Origin: an uncultured Ruminococcus sp.
GTDB lineage: Bacteria; Bacillota; Clostridia; Oscillospirales; Ruminococcaceae
DNA length: 10,832 bases
Direction: 5' to 3'
Assembly (NCBI GenBank): GCA_947176565.1
Contig: CAMWRC010000020.1
Span: 1-10,832, forward strand
The position numbers and the translations under genes were made by a program. Positions 7,147-10,832 of this stretch are shown in pieces. Below the pieces are notes generated by a model that had not been told where the DNA came from, did no database searches, and was given only the letters and a program-made list of their open reading frames with translations. Every line of letters starts with the position of its first letter. Within the stretch, counting starts at the first letter, position 1.

Positions 7147-7887
7147 CTACATTGAAAGTCCGCCTGATATTTCTATAACCTGTCCCGTTACGTATGAAGC
7201 ATCATCAGAAACGAGGAAAGAAACAACAGATGCTATTTCTTCCGGTTCTCCGTATCTTCCGAGAGCAACCGCGCCGAGCATTTTTGCTTTGAGTTCTTCT
7301 GAAAGCACGTCCGTCATTGGCGTATGTATAAATCCCGGAGCAACGGCGTTGCAGGTGATATTCCGTGAGCCAAATTCCTTTGCGACCGTCTTTGTCATGC
7401 CGATTATTGCCGCCTTTGATGCGGAATAATTCACCTGACCGGCATTTCCGTAAAGTCCCGCAACAGACGAAACATTAACGATTCTGCCGTGTCTCTGCTT
7501 CATCATGACTGAACACACGTGCTTCATCATATTGTACACGCTTTTCTGATTAACTGCGATAACAGCATCATAATCAGCTTCTTTCATACGTGCAAGAAGT
7601 CCGTCCTTTGTGATTCCGGCATTGTTCACAAGCGCATCAATGCTGCCAAATTCAGCCTTTACCTGTTTTACCATAGCCTCGCACTGACTGAAATCCGAAA
7701 CATCAGCCGCTATGCACTCAGCCTTTACGCCGTATGAACGGCATTTCTCAGCAACGGCAAGAGCTTTCTCCCTGTCGCTGTCGCTGGGATAGTGATTTAT
7801 CACAATATCAAATCCGTCCTTTGAAAGACGTTCAGCTATACACGCACCTATTCCCTGAGATGCACCTGTTACTATTGCTGTTGCCAT
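7147..7887 (-). CDS. fabG: 3-oxoacyl-ACP reductase FabG
   Basis: A 246-residue classical short-chain dehydrogenase that reduces 3-oxoacyl-ACP to 3-hydroxyacyl-ACP, usually with NADPH. The cofactor loop TGASQGIG (7-14) and NNAG (88-91) are present. The catalytic tetrad is Asn113, Ser141 (VSSVAG), Tyr154 and Lys158 (YSASK). The NAVAPGFIHTPMT and C-terminal GQVIEISGGLSM segments are typical of true FabG proteins as opposed to other dehydrogenases. Length matches the family. The start is ATG at 7887, with GGAGG about 10 bases upstream (7898-7902). It lies between fabK and fabF with short gaps of 40-45 bases, as expected for an operon gene. Confidence 0.97.
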   Translation of the reverse strand: MATAIVTGASQGIGACIAERLSKDGFDIVINHYPSDSDREKALAVAEKCRSYGVKAECIAADVSDFSQCEAMVKQVKAEFGSIDALVNNAGITKDGLLARMKEADYDAVIAVNQKSVYNMMKHVCSVMMKQRHGRIVNVSSVAGLYGNAGQVNYSASKAAIIGMTKTVAKEFGSRNITCNAVAPGFIHTPMTDVLSEELKAKMLGAVALGRYGEPEEIASVVSFLVSDDASYVTGQVIEISGGLSM

Positions 7888-7932
7888 ATTTTTTAATCCT
7901 CCGATTTTTCATAATACAAGACAATATTTTAT

Positions 7933-8859
7933 TTATCTGTTCAGGAGCTTTTCAGCCTGCTCCATGATTTCTTTTATGATAGCATCACACGACTTGACAT
8001 CTTCAATCATACCTGCAATAGCTCCGCAGAGGAATGAACCCTCATCAAGATTTCCGTCCTGTACAGCTTTCCGGAGCGAACCGAGAGTAAGTACTTCAAA
8101 CTCGTCCGGAGTAAGTGAACCGTCTTTCTCACCGCTTGCAAGTTTCTTTGAAAACCTTGTCTTGATATTTCTGCACGGGTGACCTGTATATCTTCCGGTT
8201 ACTACGCTGTCGGTATCCTTTGCCTTGATTATGAGTTCCTTGAAAGTTCCGTGAATCTGACATTCTTCAGATGCAAGGAAACGTGTTCCGAGCTGTACTC
8301 CCTCAGCACCGAGCATGAACGAAGCTGCCATTCCTCTGCCGTCTGCGATTCCGCCTGCCGCAATAACAGGGATTTCAAGCGCATCAACAACCTGCGGAAC
8401 AAGGCACATTGTTGTATTTTCACCGATATGTCCGCCTGATTCCGTACCTTCTGCGACAACTGCGTCAGCTCCTGCGCGTTCCATTCTCTTAGCAAGAGCA
8501 ACTGACGGAATTACCGGAATTACTTTTATTCCGGCTTCTTTCCATGCCGGAATATATTTTCCCGGATTTCCCGCACCGGTAGTTACAACGGCAACTTTCT
8601 CATCAATACAAAGCTGAGCAAGGTCATCGGCGGTCGCACTCATGAGCATTATATTAACTCCGAACGGCTTATCCGTCTTTTCCTTGCATTTGCGTATCTG
8701 GTCGCGAAGATAGTCAATAGGTGCGTTTCCGCCTGCGATAAGACCGATTCCGCCGGCATTTGATACAGCGGCAGCAAGGTTATGCTCGGCAACCCAAGCC
8801 ATTCCGCCTTGAATTATAGGGTATTCACAGCCGAGAAGTTCAGTAATACGTGTTTTCAT
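7933..8859 (-). CDS. fabK: FMN-dependent enoyl-ACP reductase II (FabK)
   Basis: A 308-residue flavoprotein of the nitronate monooxygenase/FabK TIM-barrel family that reduces trans-2-enoyl-ACP with NADH, the last step of each cycle. Visible are the N-terminal TRITELLGCEYPIIQGGM, SNAGGIGLIAGG (33-44), and AEGTESGGHIGE (136-147) with His144 at the catalytic position known from the Streptococcus pneumoniae enzyme. AAGGIADGRG and GVQLGTRFLAS complete the FMN phosphate region. The start is ATG at 8859, 6 bases after AAGGAG (8866-8871), not the upstream ATG at 8898, which overlaps the fabH end. A nitronate monooxygenase reading is made unlikely by the context and the His144 motif. FabK is structurally unrelated to FabI and is known to be insensitive to triclosan. 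Confidence 0.96.
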   Translation of the reverse strand: MKTRITELLGCEYPIIQGGMAWVAEHNLAAAVSNAGGIGLIAGGNAPIDYLRDQIRKCKEKTDKPFGVNIMLMSATADDLAQLCIDEKVAVVTTGAGNPGKYIPAWKEAGIKVIPVIPSVALAKRMERAGADAVVAEGTESGGHIGENTTMCLVPQVVDALEIPVIAAGGIADGRGMAASFMLGAEGVQLGTRFLASEECQIHGTFKELIIKAKDTDSVVTGRYTGHPCRNIKTRFSKKLASGEKDGSLTPDEFEVLTLGSLRKAVQDGNLDEGSFLCGAIAGMIEDVKSCDAIIKEIMEQAEKLLNR

Positions 8860-8894
8860 AGTAAACTCCTTATCAATAAGTAAATAACACAAAA

Positions 8895-9881
8895 TCAATA
8901 TTCAAGTATGATGCTTCCGTAAGTAAGTCCTGCACCGAATCCGACAAGAGCAAGCTTCTGTCCACGCTGTACAGTTCCTTTTTCGATAGCCTCACAGAGA
9001 GCAAGTGGAATTGAAGCACTTGATGTATTGCCGTGGTGGTCAAGGGTAACTATAAACTTATCTGTTCCCGTACCCAGATTCTTTGCAGCCGTCTCGATTA
9101 TCCTGACATTCGCCTGATGCGGAACAAACCAGTCTATATCACTGCTTGTGATTCCGATTTTTTCCGCTGCGGCATTGAAAGCTTTCGGCAGAGCCTTGAC
9201 AGCGAACTTATATACTTCCTTGCCGTCCTGATACAGCTGATGCTGAGGCTTTTCCGGAAAACCGTCGTCAAAATCATTATCCTGCTTCACCTGCGGAGCA
9301 ACAGCGACATTCCGTGCAAAAAGCTTGCGCGCGCCGCTTCCGTCAGATGCAAGGAATGACGAATACATCTTTTCACTTCTGCCGATAACTGCCGCTGCTG
9401 CGCCGTCTCCGAAAAGAATACACGTTCCTCTGTCGCTGTAATCTACAAAACGTGAAAGTGCTTCTGATGATACCACAAGAACGTATTTCAGATTTTCGTC
9501 TGTTTCAAGATAGCGGTGTGCAGCATCAAGCATATACACAAATCCTGAACAGGCTGCATTGAGGTCGAAAGCATAGGCATTGCTGATTCCCAGTTCATAC
9601 TGAAGTATACTCGCAATACTGGGAGTGAGGAAATCAGAAGTAATCGTGCTGACTATCACGAGACCGATTTCGTCCGGTTTGATTCCGGCTTTTTCAATGG
9701 CTTTCTGCGCAGCCATTTTTCCCATATACCATACCGGTTCCCAGCCTGCCATATGGCGTGAACATATACCGGTTCTTGTACGTATCCATTCATCATTTGT
9801 ATCAACAAATTTCCTGAAATCATCATTTGTTAATGTCTGTTCGGGAAGATAGCTTCCCATTGCCATGATATTTACTCCCAT
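8895..9881 (-). CDS. fabH: 3-oxoacyl-ACP synthase III (FabH)
   Basis: A 328-residue condensing enzyme that starts synthesis by joining an acyl-CoA primer to malonyl-ACP. The catalytic triad is Cys111 (NAACSGF), His255 (PHQANVRI) and Asn285 (HHGNTSSAS). Trp32 and Arg36 in NDEWIRTRTGI fit the CoA-binding positions. Residues about 189-220, before DGKEVYKFAV, form a longer loop than in E. coli FabH. Primer preference, acetyl-CoA or branched acyl-CoA, cannot be read from sequence, but the Vor genes downstream make branched primers plausible. The start is ATG at 9881, with AAAGGAG 6 bases upstream (9888-9894); this aligns with the E. coli N-terminus up to GSYLPEQ. The longer frame from 9911 would contain the ribosome site. 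It is the first gene of the leftward operon. Confidence 0.97.
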   Translation of the reverse strand: MGVNIMAMGSYLPEQTLTNDDFRKFVDTNDEWIRTRTGICSRHMAGWEPVWYMGKMAAQKAIEKAGIKPDEIGLVIVSTITSDFLTPSIASILQYELGISNAYAFDLNAACSGFVYMLDAAHRYLETDENLKYVLVVSSEALSRFVDYSDRGTCILFGDGAAAAVIGRSEKMYSSFLASDGSGARKLFARNVAVAPQVKQDNDFDDGFPEKPQHQLYQDGKEVYKFAVKALPKAFNAAAEKIGITSSDIDWFVPHQANVRIIETAAKNLGTGTDKFIVTLDHHGNTSSASIPLALCEAIEKGTVQRGQKLALVGFGAGLTYGSIILEY

Positions 9882-10020
9882 AGCGAACTCCTTTGAAAAT
9901 ATATTTTGCAAATTTGAAAAAACAGTTGTAAAATTTCAGAATTTGTGTTATAGTATTAAAAGGGCAGTATATATTACTGTTATTAAATTCCGGAACTCAT
10001 AACACTGCACCAAAAAACTA

Positions 10021-10036
10021 TACAATATATATTGTA
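10021..10036. repeat. Perfect 16-base palindrome in the fabH/fabD region
   Basis: TACAATATATATTGTA is identical to its reverse complement over all 16 bases and does not extend further. It overlaps the -10 of the candidate leftward promoter, a place where a dimeric repressor could block the fab/acc operon. No regulator is identified. Confidence 0.6.
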
Positions 10037-10059
10037 AACCATTTCCGGATTTTTTGCAA
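10031..10059 (-). promoter_or_regulatory. Candidate fabH operon promoter
   Basis: On the minus strand TTGCAA (10054-10059) is followed after 17 bases by TACAAT (10031-10036), five of six matches to the -10 consensus. The same TTGCAA hexamer with 17-base spacing is used in the better promoter at 1434-1462. The leader would be about 140 bases. A competing nearer -10, TATAAC (9947-9952), lacks a good -35. Confidence 0.4.
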
Positions 10060-10081
10060 GAATATTTTGGGTTTTTATACT
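10054..10081 (+). promoter_or_regulatory. Candidate fabD promoter, distal
   Basis: On the plus strand TTGCAA (10054-10059) is followed after 16 bases by TATACT (10076-10081). Because TTGCAA is its own reverse complement, this -35 would be shared with the candidate leftward promoter. The leader would be about 95 bases. Confidence 0.35.
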
Positions 10082-10085
10082 GCTG

Positions 10086-10115
10086 TTCAGAAAAATTCGT
10101 CAATTTTACTATACT
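10086..10115 (+). promoter_or_regulatory. Candidate fabD promoter, proximal
   Basis: TTCAGA (10086-10091) and TATACT (10110-10115) are 18 bases apart, giving a leader of about 60 bases. The dyad AAAATT-N4-AATTTT (10092-10107) fills the spacer, an operator-like position. The -35 is weak, so this and the distal candidate are alternatives. Confidence 0.35.
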
Positions 10116-10182
10116 GAATTGGTTTTATTTGGGGAAAATTTTAATTTTTTCAGCATAATGCACAGAAAGGAAGTTTTATTTT

Positions 10183-10832
10183 ATGATAATTTCATTGTTT
10201 TCCGGTCAGGGTTCTCAGGTTCCGGGAATGGGAAAAGATTTTGCAGAATCATTTCCTGCCGCGTCTGCACTCTATGACATAGCAGACGGAATACTTGAAC
10301 GCGATATGCGTGCTGTCTGCTTTGACAGCACTCCGGAGGAACTCGCACGTACCATAAATGCACAGCCGGCTGTTATGCTCATGTCACTTTCAGCTGTTAC
10401 AGCAGCTATGGAAAAAGGATTCAGATTCGACGGCGTTGCCGGTCATTCACTTGGTGAATACGCTGCGCTTGTTATCTCCGGAATGGTTTCCACAGAGGAC
10501 GGATTCCGTCTCATAAAGGCACGTTCCGAAGCTATGGAAGATGCCGCACGTGAAAATAAAGGTGCTATGGCAGCTGTCATGAAACTTGCTCCGGAAAAAA
10601 TTGAAGAAATCTGCTCACAGGCAAGGAATTATGCCGCTGCTGTGAATTATAATTCCCCACAGCAGACTGTAATCGCCGGCACTCCGGAGGGTATCGCGGA
10701 AGTAAGCGAAAAATTCGCCGAACTCAAAGCAAGAGTAGTTCCTCTGAATGTTGCAGGAGCATTTCATTCAAAGCTCATGAAATCTGCTGCCGACAGATTC
10801 TACGAAACAGCTAAGAATATCCGATTCAATAC
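10183..10832 (+). CDS. fabD: Malonyl-CoA:ACP transacylase FabD (partial)
   Basis: The first 216 residues are visible; the family is about 310 long, so roughly the last third lies beyond the right edge. FabD moves malonyl from CoA to the phosphopantetheine of AcpP, feeding FabH and FabF. The N-terminal FSGQGSQVPGMG (6-17) is canonical. The nucleophile is Ser89 in GHSLGEYAA, Arg114 (KARSEAM) should bind the malonyl carboxylate, and His195 in GAFHSKLM completes the catalytic pair. The NYNSPQQTVIAG segment (155-166) is also typical. The start is ATG at 10183, with AAAGGAAG (10166-10173) 9 bases upstream. It is transcribed away from the rest of the pathway, although in many Firmicutes fabD sits between fabK and fabG. 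The reading frame is open with no defect in the visible part. Confidence 0.96.
   Translation, partial: MIISLFSGQGSQVPGMGKDFAESFPAASALYDIADGILERDMRAVCFDSTPEELARTINAQPAVMLMSLSAVTAAMEKGFRFDGVAGHSLGEYAALVISGMVSTEDGFRLIKARSEAMEDAARENKGAMAAVMKLAPEKIEEICSQARNYAAAVNYNSPQQTVIAGTPEGIAEVSEKFAELKARVVPLNVAGAFHSKLMKSAADRFYETAKNIRFN

Larger units (their letters stand above)
9882..10182. promoter_or_regulatory. Divergent fabH/fabD control region
   Basis: A 301-base AT-rich stretch with no credible gene. It must hold the leftward promoter for the ten-gene fab/acc operon and the rightward promoter for fabD. Several dyads are visible: CAAATTTG (9909-9916), AAATT-N4-AATTT (9931-9944), CAGTA-N5-TACTG (9964-9978), a perfect 16-base palindrome (10021-10036) and AAAATT-N4-AATTTT (10092-10107). 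I recognise neither a FapR-like nor a FabT-like operator. AT richness makes individual dyads weak evidence. Confidence 0.8.

Noticed and set aside
8229..8501. A 90-codon minus-strand frame inside fabK
   Set aside because: It is an alternative frame of fabK with no ribosome site and an unlikely composition.
9926..9954. TTGTAA-17-TATAGT on the plus strand as a fabD promoter
   Set aside because: The spacing is right, but it would give a leader of over 200 bases, and such matches are expected by chance in this AT-rich region. Nearer candidates exist.
9988..10049. TTCCGGA appearing twice in the fabH/fabD region as a possible operator
   Set aside because: TCCGGA is frequent throughout the coding sequence of this window, and the flanks of the two copies do not match.
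9882..10182. FapR- or FabT-type operators in the divergent region
   Set aside because: I looked for the TTAGTACC...TACTAA and TTTGA...TCAAA patterns and found no convincing match on either strand.
1..10832. Mobile elements, CRISPR arrays, tRNA or rRNA genes, phage or defence genes
   Set aside because: None is visible. Genes are tightly packed core metabolism with uniform codon use and no terminal repeats or spacer-repeat pattern.

Overview
The window is a chromosomal type II fatty acid synthesis locus from an anaerobic, low-to-moderate GC Gram-positive bacterium. The best guess is the Clostridia, near Ruminococcus/Oscillospiraceae. The grounds are FabK as the only enoyl-ACP reductase present, split AccA/AccD carboxyltransferase subunits, a ferredoxin-linked 2-oxoacid oxidoreductase, strong AGGAGG-type ribosome sites and AT-rich promoters. 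The genus is inferred, not shown.

Layout from right to left. At 10183 the malonyl-CoA:ACP transacylase gene fabD runs rightward and is cut by the window edge. It is separated from everything else by a 301-base AT-rich divergent regulatory region (9882-10182) with candidate promoters and several dyads. From 9881 down to 1570 a ten-gene leftward block reads fabH, fabK, fabG, fabF, accB, fabZ, accC, accD, accA, acpP, with gaps from -1 to about 51 bases. It ends at a strong intrinsic terminator (1490-1539). A second leftward unit then starts from a near-consensus promoter (TTGCAA-17-TATAAT, 1434-1462). It carries a P-loop ATPase, a small 2[4Fe-4S] ferredoxin subunit and the start of a VorB-type 2-oxoacid:ferredoxin oxidoreductase alpha subunit that leaves the window at base 1.

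Together the fab/acc genes supply nearly a whole initiation and elongation cycle. AccB, AccC, AccD and AccA make malonyl-CoA; FabD loads it on AcpP; FabH starts chains; FabF, FabG, FabZ and FabK elongate them. The neighbouring Vor unit may interconvert branched 2-oxoacids and branched acyl-CoAs. Branched acyl-CoAs are FabH primers in bacteria with branched-chain lipids, so the neighbourhood may be functional.

Most of the window is ordinary core metabolism. The parts most worth a second look are the fabD/fabH divergent control region, which has no FapR or FabT gene nearby and no operator I recognise; the ATPase with a cysteine cluster next to Vor; and the placement of acpP last and fabD outside the operon. 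I did not find a clearly new biological system.
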